Positions 1 through 5,474 of a DNA stretch of 5,474 nucleotides are shown piece after piece (within the stretch, counting starts at the first letter, position 1; the number at the start of each line of letters is the position of its first letter). Location of the stretch: the NCBI GenBank assembly GCA_002427615.1, contig DIFH01000152.1:1-5474 (forward strand), written 5' to 3'. The translations under genes were made by a program, and so were the position numbers. The DNA comes from Paludibacter sp. UBA5753 (GTDB lineage Bacteria > Bacteroidota > Bacteroidia > Bacteroidales > Paludibacteraceae). Under the pieces are notes generated by a model that was given only the letters and a program-made list of their open reading frames with translations, did not search any database and had not been told where the DNA came from.

Positions 1-119
1 TTAATCGCTCACTTCCTACTCGATTGCGTTTATAAAACTATTCACTCAATCATGTAATGTGCCATTTTTAGGTGTGAACTCTTTTTTCTGTAATATAAAT
101 GTAAAGGATAAGAAATCTC

Positions 120-163
120 GGATAAATTAATAGGTAAAGAAACTACCTAAATGTGGATAAATT
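120..163. repeat. Inverted repeat bracketed by 9-bp direct repeats
   Basis: TAGGTA (131-136) and TACCTA (144-149) form a perfect 6-bp inverted repeat around a 7-nt spacer. GGATAAATT occurs on both sides, at 120-128 and 155-163, with a 35-bp period. There is no T-run after the stem, so it does not look like an intrinsic terminator. It could be a regulator binding site for the downstream operon. In DNA this A+T-rich, both elements could also be chance, and no regulator is encoded nearby. Confidence 0.3.
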
Positions 164-221
164 TACTCTTTATTCACTGAATTCTAAAAGATTAATTGAT
201 TTAGTGTTGTTCAACCCTGAC

Positions 222-253
222 TTTTTAAATTATTAATCATTTCCTTATTTTTG
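222..253 (+). promoter_or_regulatory. Candidate Bacteroidota-type promoter
   Basis: TATTTTTG at 246-253 matches the Bacteroidota -7 consensus TAnnTTTG exactly. The -33 element is poor: a T-run at 222-225 (TTTT in place of TTTG) sits 20 bp upstream. Transcription would begin near 260, giving a leader of about 60 nt before the ATG at 321. The position suits the first glycosyltransferase and its downstream genes. The consensus is short and A+T-rich, so a random match is quite possible. Confidence 0.35.
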
Positions 254-320
254 TTCGACGACTAATTATGGCAGGGGCTATAATCATTACAGGTCAATGT
301 AAATTTCTAAAAACAGAAAT

Positions 321-1538
321 ATGGAAAACAATAAAAGAATAAGGGTAGCGTTTTTTGCTGATATCCTTACCCGTGGTTTAGATGGAGCTATAAAAACGAT
401 GTATCAGCTGATAGATAAGGTTCCCGAAGAAAGATTTGAATTTATGTTCTGCACAGGGACGCCCCCGGATGAGAAAATGAATCACAGGATATTAGAAATC
501 CCATCCGTTGTAATACCGTTTAACTCTAATTATACCGCTTCTTTTCCATACTTTAGCAAAAATAAACTTACAAAAGCGCTTTCCGAATTTAAACCGGACG
601 TGATTCATATCTCCACACCTTCACCATTGGGTTTTTTCGGGTTAAATTATGCTTCAAAAAATAATATACCGGTGCTGTCGATCTACCACACCAACTTTCT
701 TTCTTACATGAAGTATTATTTCAGGAGTTTGCCTTTTCTTATAAAACCCGTCGAAGCGGTTGTGAAAAATGTGTATCGGAATTTCTACAATATCTGCAAC
801 ATGGTTTATGTGCCAACCACACAAATGGTAAAAGAACTCAAAGACTGCGGCATTTCCAGGAAACCTCTCAAACTCTGGCAGCGCGGAATTGATCTTGAGT
901 TGTTCAATCCTTCAAAAAAAGATAAGAGTTTCATCCATCATCTCACAGGGAATACTAAGCCGTGTATTTTATTTGCTTCCAGATTGGTTTGGGAAAAGAA
1001 CTTAGAGACTTTGTTTAATATTTATGATGAAGCGCAGGCGCGGCAATTGGATGTGAATTTTATTATTGCCGGAAGCGGGGTTGCCGAAGATGCTGCACGA
1101 AAGAGAATGCAAAATGCAATATTCCTCGGATTTTTAGATCATGAAAAAATGGCAAAAGTTTATGCCTCGTGTGATGTTTTTGTTTTTCCGTCCATATCCG
1201 AAACATTTGGAAATGTGGTCATCGAAGCAATGGCAAGCGGCTGTGTTCCGGTCATTGCGCGGGGCGGCGGTTCGCAGGCTTTGGTGAAACACGGTGAAAC
1301 AGGCTTTTTGTGCGAACCCTGTGATGCCGGTGAATATATTGAAAATATCAAATCGATACTTAACAACAACTCGCTCCGCGAAATGATGCAGTTAAACGGA
1401 ATCAATTATACTTCTACGCTGAATTGGGATCATTTGGCAGACGAGTATTTTACCGACCTTGAATTACTGGCTGCCCGCTCATCCAATAATAAGGTTCTTC
1501 TGCCAGATAAGAGTTATCCGATAAATTATGCAGTTTAA
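321..1538 (+). CDS. GT4-family glycosyltransferase (MgtA/SQD2/PimB-like)
   Basis: A 405-residue retaining glycosyltransferase of the GT-B fold, family GT4. The N-terminal acceptor half has a Rossmann start (residues 7-14) followed by a glycine loop around G19-G22. Next come the PDVIHISTP strand (92-100) and a YHTNF motif with H123. The C-terminal half carries the donor-phosphate pair R221/K226 in the RLVWEK segment, a GSG turn (251-253) and the EX7E motif E294-E302. After that come the glycine-rich loop 315-317 and the GETGFL segment (325-330). Length is normal and all core motifs are intact. In this subgroup, relatives often transfer hexoses from nucleotide sugars to diacylglycerol, phosphatidylinositol or other lipid acceptors at the cytoplasmic face of the membrane. 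That role is only inferred here. The start is firm: an in-frame stop lies at 300-302 and this is the first ATG. No Shine-Dalgarno is visible. The last ~20 residues (after 385) look like a variable tail. It is first of three genes, 46 bp from the next. Donor and acceptor are unknown. Confidence 0.9.
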   Translation: MENNKRIRVAFFADILTRGLDGAIKTMYQLIDKVPEERFEFMFCTGTPPDEKMNHRILEIPSVVIPFNSNYTASFPYFSKNKLTKALSEFKPDVIHISTPSPLGFFGLNYASKNNIPVLSIYHTNFLSYMKYYFRSLPFLIKPVEAVVKNVYRNFYNICNMVYVPTTQMVKELKDCGISRKPLKLWQRGIDLELFNPSKKDKSFIHHLTGNTKPCILFASRLVWEKNLETLFNIYDEAQARQLDVNFIIAGSGVAEDAARKRMQNAIFLGFLDHEKMAKVYASCDVFVFPSISETFGNVVIEAMASGCVPVIARGGGSQALVKHGETGFLCEPCDAGEYIENIKSILNNNSLREMMQLNGINYTSTLNWDHLADEYFTDLELLAARSSNNKVLLPDKSYPINYAV

Positions 1539-1584
1539 AAAAAGTAAATGCAATCCGGATAAATCTCTTTTAACTTACAGATAA

Positions 1585-2604
1585 ATGAATATAGTTACCT
1601 TATTTAAAAAATATCAGAAATATTTTATAGCGATTTTATTGTTGTCGGTTTTATTGTTAATCACCCGATTTATATCCAATATCGACTTTCACACATTAAA
1701 TACCTATCTTTATGAAACGCCGGAGATGTTTGTGTTTGTCATTATTACATCATTTCTGGCTTACCTCAGTTCTGCAAAAGCCTGGATGTTGTGTATGGGA
1801 AGTGAAGGAAAAAAGACCTCGATTACACAAGTTTTTGTATTCAGGCATGTGGGCGAAATGCTCGGAACATTTAATCCCACAAACGTCATAGCCGGCGATA
1901 CGCTCAAAATTTCCTACCTTTCGAAAGTTGGGATAACAATAAAAAATGGTTTAAGCTCCATTTTACTGATGAGGATGCTTAACATTTTGTCGTCCATGTT
2001 ACTGATTGTAATCTCTGTCATTTATCTCACTTTTGGAAGATTCAACGGTAGCCAGGAGGTCGTTTTGATTTTTATGATAGCAGTTGCCATCGCATTCGGA
2101 TTTCTTCTGGCAAAATATCTTTTAGACGATCATCTGTACTTTGGAAGAACAGTTGCAAAAATCAGACAGAAAACGAAATGGTCGTTTCTTACCGATAAAA
2201 CGGTGGATACTTGTTATGAAATCAATGCTATTGCGTCTGATTATTATAAAGATAACAAATTGAAATTTTTGTATGCTTTTCTTTTAATGACTTTACACTG
2301 GATTTTCGGGGCTATTGAATTTTTTATAGTTTTGCAGACTTTACATATAAAAATTTCGGTGGTGGATGCAGTAGCAGTTGAGATGGGAGTTACGCTTTTT
2401 AAATCTTTGGGAGCCATCATACCCGGACAGATCGGCGTTGAAGAATATGGCAATAAAGTAATGCTCGATGTTATCGGAATAGCAAGCAACGAAGTCTGGT
2501 TTGTTGTTTCATTGGTAAGAAGAGCGCGTCAACTGTTCTGGCTGGCTATTGCCGGAGTCCTTTTTCTGATTATTTCAAAAAAAAAATCTTATAAAACGAT
2601 CTAA
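1585..2604 (+). CDS. LPG-synthase TM / flippase-like integral membrane protein
   Basis: A 339-residue polytopic membrane protein of the lysylphosphatidylglycerol synthase transmembrane-region family (UPF0104, flippase-like). Hydrophobic segments are visible at about 12-30, 47-66, 122-150, 158-180, 227-251, 260-280 and 301-330. Family signatures are the polar, partly buried stretch 87-112 (R87, G90, N97, P98, G104-D105, L107) and the near-C-terminal P280-G-Q-I-G-V-E286 loop. Known relatives include the membrane half of MprF, which moves lysyl-phosphatidylglycerol across the bilayer; many stand-alone copies sit beside glycosyltransferases. There is no soluble aminoacyltransferase domain, so this is not an MprF synthase. 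A role in moving or holding a glycolipid intermediate is inference. A TAA lies immediately before the ATG, which fixes the start. The gene ends in the same frame as, and directly abuts, the next glycosyltransferase. A 10-A run near the 3' end encodes part of its basic tail. Confidence 0.85.
   Translation: MNIVTLFKKYQKYFIAILLLSVLLLITRFISNIDFHTLNTYLYETPEMFVFVIITSFLAYLSSAKAWMLCMGSEGKKTSITQVFVFRHVGEMLGTFNPTNVIAGDTLKISYLSKVGITIKNGLSSILLMRMLNILSSMLLIVISVIYLTFGRFNGSQEVVLIFMIAVAIAFGFLLAKYLLDDHLYFGRTVAKIRQKTKWSFLTDKTVDTCYEINAIASDYYKDNKLKFLYAFLLMTLHWIFGAIEFFIVLQTLHIKISVVDAVAVEMGVTLFKSLGAIIPGQIGVEEYGNKVMLDVIGIASNEVWFVVSLVRRARQLFWLAIAGVLFLIISKKKSYKTI
2577..2586 (+). repeat. Ten-A homopolymer near the end of the membrane-protein gene
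   Basis: An uninterrupted run of ten A encodes the lysines of the SKKKS tail of the flippase-like protein. Gain of one A would end the protein two codons after the run. Loss of one A would carry translation out of frame past the next gene's start. Such runs are natural slippage sites, but at this place only the last few residues would change. Confidence 0.5.
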
Positions 2605-3774
2605 ATGCCCGAAGAAATCCTATGCATCACGCACAAATATCCACCTTTCATCGGCGGAATGGAAAAGCAAAGTTATGAGTTAATCAAAGGATTATCCGCC
2701 TATTATACAACACACCTTATCGCCTACCAGGGCAACGAAAACAAAATTCTCTGGTTTATAAAACTCAGATCAAAAGTTAAAGCAATTCTTAAAAAGCATC
2801 CGAATATAAAACTGATACACCTGAATGACGGCACAATGGGTTTTGCTTCGCTTTGGTTGCAGAAAATTACCCGGATTCCGGTGGTTGTTACCTATCACGG
2901 TCTGGACATAACCTACCCCGTGGATTTTTTTCAGAACAGACTGGTTCATAAATTAAGAAAATACAACGGAGCAATTTGTGTGAGTGAATTTACCCGACAG
3001 GAATGCCTCAAAAGAGGTTTTGATGAAAAAACGACTTTCACCGTAAATAACGGAGTAGAGCATAGTCTGGGTGATATTCCATACGATGACACCATTGTAC
3101 AAAGGCTTCGGAGCGAATATAATATTGATGTTTCCAATAAAAAAGTGATTGTTTCCACAGGCAGACCGGTGAAACGAAAGGGTTTTTCATGGTTTCTGAA
3201 AAATGTAATGCCTTTGTTGGACGAGGACATTTTATTTCTGATGATTGGTCCGTTGACAAAGAAACAAACGCTTGTGGAGAAATTTATGCAAAACCTGCCT
3301 CTGAATATAGGCTATAAAATACATCTGTTGTTTGGATTTTCAACTGATAAGCAAGATGTTATCGATCAGTTGACAACGCAAAAGAACGCCTATCATTTGG
3401 GTAAAGTTTCGGATGATGATTTGTTGCAGATCCTATCGTTGGCTGATTTATTTGTGATGCCCAACCTTTCTATCCCCGGCGATGTGGAAGGATTTGGTCT
3501 GGTAGCTCTCGAAGCCAGTATGCGTGGTACCTATATCGTGGCATCCGGAATTGATGGAATTACTGACGCTGTTATCGATAACAAAAACGGAACTCTTTTG
3601 CCCGCCGGAAATGCGCAGGCTTGGGCTGACAAAATCCATGAATTGTTGAGTGATAAAGAAAAACTTCAAATTTTATCTGCCCGTGGAAAAGACTATACCC
3701 GGCAACATTATTCCTGGGAAATTATGGCGAATGGGTATAAAGAAGTCTTTGACCGTTTTATTCATCATCGATGA
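2605..3774 (+). CDS. GT4-family glycosyltransferase
   Basis: A 389-residue GT-B glycosyltransferase of family GT4. The N-terminal half has the typical PPFIGGME loop (13-20), IHLND (71-75), TYHGLD (96-101, H98 and D101) and VSEFTR (126-131). The hinge NNGVE (148-152) corresponds to the usual PNGVD. The donor half shows GRPVKRKG (186-193) with R187 and K192, a GPL turn at 215-217, and the DLFVMPN strand (281-287). The EX7E motif is E295-E303, and the NGTLLPAGN segment (328-336) is also present. All expected catalytic elements are present and length is normal. It probably adds a sugar from a nucleotide donor at the cytoplasmic face of the membrane; the substrate cannot be read. It is clearly diverged from the first GT4 of the operon, so the two probably catalyse successive or different steps. 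The ATG follows the upstream TAA with no gap and no Shine-Dalgarno, which suggests coupled translation. It is the last gene of the block; a convergent gene ends 162 bp downstream. Confidence 0.9.
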   Translation: MPEEILCITHKYPPFIGGMEKQSYELIKGLSAYYTTHLIAYQGNENKILWFIKLRSKVKAILKKHPNIKLIHLNDGTMGFASLWLQKITRIPVVVTYHGLDITYPVDFFQNRLVHKLRKYNGAICVSEFTRQECLKRGFDEKTTFTVNNGVEHSLGDIPYDDTIVQRLRSEYNIDVSNKKVIVSTGRPVKRKGFSWFLKNVMPLLDEDILFLMIGPLTKKQTLVEKFMQNLPLNIGYKIHLLFGFSTDKQDVIDQLTTQKNAYHLGKVSDDDLLQILSLADLFVMPNLSIPGDVEGFGLVALEASMRGTYIVASGIDGITDAVIDNKNGTLLPAGNAQAWADKIHELLSDKEKLQILSARGKDYTRQHYSWEIMANGYKEVFDRFIHHR

Positions 3775-3936
3775 AGAAAAAAATATAAAAACCTGCTGAA
3801 CAGACATCCTTCTTAAATATCAATATTATTGGTTGAGTTATCCTCGTTCCTCGTCGTAATTTGCAAACTTTCCCACTATAATACTTGGTGAAGGCTCCGG
3901 CTTTCGTTATATTGAAAGTGAGTTATGCACAGTAAT
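3775..3936. other. Convergent intergenic gap without a clear terminator
   Basis: This gap separates the 3' ends of two opposing transcription units, so a two-way terminator would be expected. None is convincing. The best stem on the plus strand is GAAGG (3890-3894) with CTTTC (3901-3905) around a 6-nt loop; it has one G-U pair and no T-tract after it. AATAT/ATATT (3816-3820 and 3823-3827) is a weaker A+T-only palindrome. The right two thirds hold a repeat-bearing segment listed separately. Confidence 0.5.
3834..3928. repeat. Direct repeats bounding an unusual spacer segment
   Basis: TGAGTTATCC (3834-3843) and TGAGTTATGC (3919-3928) are 9/10 identical, in the same orientation, 85 bp apart. 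Immediately after the left copy begins, TCCTCGT is perfectly duplicated in tandem (3841-3847, 3848-3854). A third GTTAT occurs at 3906-3910. The segment is more G+C-rich and less homopolymeric than its flanks. It might be a short dispersed element or a mobile-element scar, but only one copy is visible here and no target-site duplication can be defined. Confidence 0.3.
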
Positions 3937-4500
3937 TTAGTCGTTTATAATTATTTCAAAGTCTTTTTCTGGCATAAAATTTTCCTTTTCCCATAAATAG
4001 ACCGTTTTGTCGGCATTTATTCTAATTGAATCAGGTTCGTACGTGAACGACTTGATTTTTAAATTCTTTTCCGTTGTTAACGAATATACAGCTTTCTTTA
4101 ATGGCTGTTTCCACAATTGAGTTGAAGTTAAAATATATTTATTTGTTGAAGACTTCTTTTGGCGATAAAAAATATTTAAGTCAACTGTATCATTTGCAGG
4201 TACAGTTACCTTAAATAGTACCGAACTTTTCAATTTAATATAATCCAACTTGCTTAAACTATACAAATTGATAATTCTTATAGAGTCAATTGAGTTCGTC
4301 TCATTCGCAAATGGGAAGATAATTTGTTGCGTTTGAGGTTGATTGTTTTCGTTCGAAAATGAAAACAGTCCATTTATCGTAAAATAGTTGCCTTCGAAGG
4401 AAAAATCGATATGTTCCTCAAAGAAGGATATTTTTGTTTGAGCCTCCGAAACAAATACATAAAAACAAATCCCCAAAATTGTGGATAAAATTTTTTTCAT
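3937..4500 (-). CDS. Small exported beta-rich protein, unknown function
   Basis: A 187-residue protein with a clear Sec signal peptide: MKK basic start, hydrophobic core about 4-18, and a likely signal peptidase I site after the SEA at 18-20. C12 is inside the hydrophobic core and lacks a lipobox, so it is probably not a lipoprotein. The mature part alternates short hydrophobic strands with polar turns and has no cysteine, suggesting an all-beta fold. An IIFPFAN stretch (60-66) and the C-terminal W170 and NFMPEKDFEIII (174-185) recall the ends of DUF4424-type exported proteins. This is a loose resemblance by eye, not an assignment, and no enzymatic motif is seen. The signal peptide fixes the ATG. 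That ATG overlaps the upstream stop by one base (TAATG on the minus strand), so it is likely co-translated with the secreted T9SS protein and may act with it. Its base composition appears A+T-rich, as in its partner gene. Confidence 0.75.
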   Translation of the reverse strand: MKKILSTILGICFYVFVSEAQTKISFFEEHIDFSFEGNYFTINGLFSFSNENNQPQTQQIIFPFANETNSIDSIRIINLYSLSKLDYIKLKSSVLFKVTVPANDTVDLNIFYRQKKSSTNKYILTSTQLWKQPLKKAVYSLTTEKNLKIKSFTYEPDSIRINADKTVYLWEKENFMPEKDFEIIIND

Positions 4501-5474
4501 TAGTTCGCAACAATTATTTTTGAATTTGCATAGTTTTTATTGTTCACAAGGAGTCTGACTGTGTAATTACCCGCTTGCAATTTGCGTTTTAAATTAATTG
4601 TCCCTTTGTTTTCAATGATATTGCATCTCTCAATCAATTGTCCGCTCATATTAAAAAGCTCAATATAACTATTTGAGGATTTGACAGGAATAGCTATTTC
4701 ATAATTAAATGAAGATTCTTTAATCAGATTTGGAGCTATTTTAAATATAATGTTTTGATCGTTTTTTATACTCTCAATAGAATACACTATGTCATATATA
4801 TGAAAATCAACATTTACAATCGTGTCTGGTTCTGTTGTTACAACAACAGGTGATACCTTAACGTAATATCCTGAAGACATTTCATAATTTGTACCGAAAT
4901 AGTACAATTTGTCAATAGTATGTTTTGACGAGGTTATTCTTGCCGAATAATTTCCATTTGCTTCCAGTTTAAAATCGGTTATGCCATTTCCGGTCAGACA
5001 AACATTGGCTGGGAGTAAATTATATGGGTCATAGATTTTTCCTTTAATTGTTCCGCACATTCCTGTTGAATCATTTTCGTAGCCAATAGAGGGGGACTTA
5101 TCAATACTATAAGTATAATCGAAGTCATTTTCATATTCATAACCATATAATGAAATAGATTCATTGATTCTCGGAGCTCTTACCGACGCATTAACTCGAT
5201 TACCAAAAATTAAAGGAGCAACAATTGGATATGCGCTCTCACGAAAGAAAAAAAGACTATCTCCGAGAGGATTAATTGTTAGGTCAGACTGTAAACTATC
5301 ATTCGTAATTGTTAGAATCTTCGTGTTAAAAATAGCATCATCAGTCAACTGCTTAAGTTTAGATTGACCCGAAACTGAAGTAACATAAATACCATTTGTC
5401 CCGAAGAAAGAAGTTTTTACAAATTTTAGTTCAATTGTCCATTTTCCTTCAGAATTGAAGAATAATTCAGATAT
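4500..5474 (-). CDS. Type IX-secreted multidomain surface protein, 3' part only
   Basis: The frame is open to the window edge, so only the last 324 residues are seen and the true start lies outside. A TTG at 5348..5346 should not be taken as the start, because convincing coding sequence continues upstream of it. Visible residues 1-138 resemble a lamin-tail-type beta domain: ISELFFNSEGKWTIEL at the front, a ND..PLGDS strand pair near 58-73, and DKSPSIGYENDSTG (125-138) like the usual closing motif. Residues 140-227 look like a carboxypeptidase-regulatory-like beta-sandwich (GTIKGKIYDP start, then the EANGNYSARI strand). From about 240 to 324 is a type A T9SS sorting tail, with IELFNMSGQLIER (271-283) and LQAGNYTVRLLV (299-310). 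The canonical PNP is changed to APNL (247-250). The family role would be an extracellular or surface-attached protein carried across the outer membrane by T9SS; its ligand or enzymatic activity is not visible. The stop overlaps the next start (TAATG). Identification of the tail is firm; the other two domains are by resemblance. Confidence 0.8.
   Translation of the reverse strand: MSELFFNSEGKWTIELKFVKTSFFGTNGIYVTSVSGQSKLKQLTDDAIFNTKILTITNDSLQSDLTINPLGDSLFFFRESAYPIVAPLIFGNRVNASVRAPRINESISLYGYEYENDFDYTYSIDKSPSIGYENDSTGMCGTIKGKIYDPYNLLPANVCLTGNGITDFKLEANGNYSARITSSKHTIDKLYYFGTNYEMSSGYYVKVSPVVVTTEPDTIVNVDFHIYDIVYSIESIKNDQNIIFKIAPNLIKESSFNYEIAIPVKSSNSYIELFNMSGQLIERCNIIENKGTINLKRKLQAGNYTVRLLVNNKNYANSKIIVAN

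Larger units (their letters stand above)
1..320. other. A+T-rich intergenic leader, no gene seen
   Basis: No coding region can be supported here. On the minus strand a TAA lies at the very edge (3..1), but only four codons precede it before another in-frame stop at 18..16, so it is not the tail of a gene. The stretch is rich in A/T runs. It holds a small inverted repeat flanked by direct repeats (120-163) and a promoter-like box near 246-253, both listed separately. An in-frame TAA at 300-302 closes the reading frame of the downstream glycosyltransferase. Confidence 0.6.

Noticed and set aside
1160..1405. Minus-strand open frame inside the first glycosyltransferase, and similar antisense frames at 2244-2489, 2946-3259 and 3448-3669
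   Set aside because: They lie wholly opposite well-supported genes, show no recognisable motifs and are best explained as shadows of the coding strand.
1585..2604. MprF-type lysylphosphatidylglycerol synthase
   Set aside because: Only the membrane family is present; the soluble aminoacyl-transfer domain is absent and the adjacent gene is a glycosyltransferase.
3890..3905. Hairpin as an intrinsic terminator
   Set aside because: The stem is only 5 bp with a G-U pair and there is no T-tract after it on either strand.
3834..3928. Possible integron attC site (GTTATGC-like end in the convergent spacer)
   Set aside because: An attC needs inverted RYYYAAC and GTTRRRY ends. Here the GTTAT-type boxes are all in the same orientation and no inverse partner is present.
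4500..5348. TTG at 5348..5346 as the true start of the T9SS protein
   Set aside because: The frame stays open for 42 more codons to the window edge and that stretch reads as a normal beta domain front, so the gene is truncated by the window rather than starting there.
5164..5367. Plus-strand 67-codon frame opposite the T9SS gene
   Set aside because: It lies antisense to a supported coding region with no upstream signals and no recognisable product.

Overview
This is a Bacteroidota-like window. The main evidence is a C-terminal type IX secretion (type A) sorting tail on a minus-strand gene. Low-to-moderate G+C, start codons with no recognisable Shine-Dalgarno sequence, and a TAnnTTTG promoter-like box upstream of the first gene also fit. 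No genus can be named from the sequence. It holds five protein-coding genes in two convergent blocks and no RNA gene, CRISPR array or transposase.

Left block, plus strand (321-3774): three co-directional genes that read as one operon. The order is GT4 glycosyltransferase, polytopic membrane protein of the lysylphosphatidylglycerol-synthase transmembrane/flippase-like family, then a second GT4 glycosyltransferase. Spacing is 46 bp and then 0 bp. The last two genes share a frame and are separated by a single TAA. The set looks like a small envelope glycolipid or glycan cassette, in which two retaining nucleotide-sugar-dependent transferases act at the inner face of the membrane next to an integral membrane partner. 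The sugar and acceptor cannot be read from the sequence.

Right block, minus strand (5474 down to 3937): the 3' part of a large secreted protein whose beginning lies beyond the window. It has a lamin-tail-like beta region, a carboxypeptidase-regulatory-like beta-sandwich and a T9SS sorting tail. It is coupled through a TAATG overlap to a small signal-peptide-bearing beta-rich protein of unknown function. Both look exported: the first probably to the surface by T9SS, the second to the periplasm or beyond. Stretches of this block look more A+T-rich than the glycosyltransferase operon.

Non-coding DNA: 1-320 is an A+T-rich leader with a candidate promoter and a small inverted repeat bracketed by direct repeats. 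3775-3936 is the convergent gap. It has no convincing terminator but contains a short, unusual, repeat-bearing segment that may be a dispersed element.

I found no clear evidence of a new defence or mobile system. The least explained parts are the secreted protein pair and the repeat-bearing convergent spacer.
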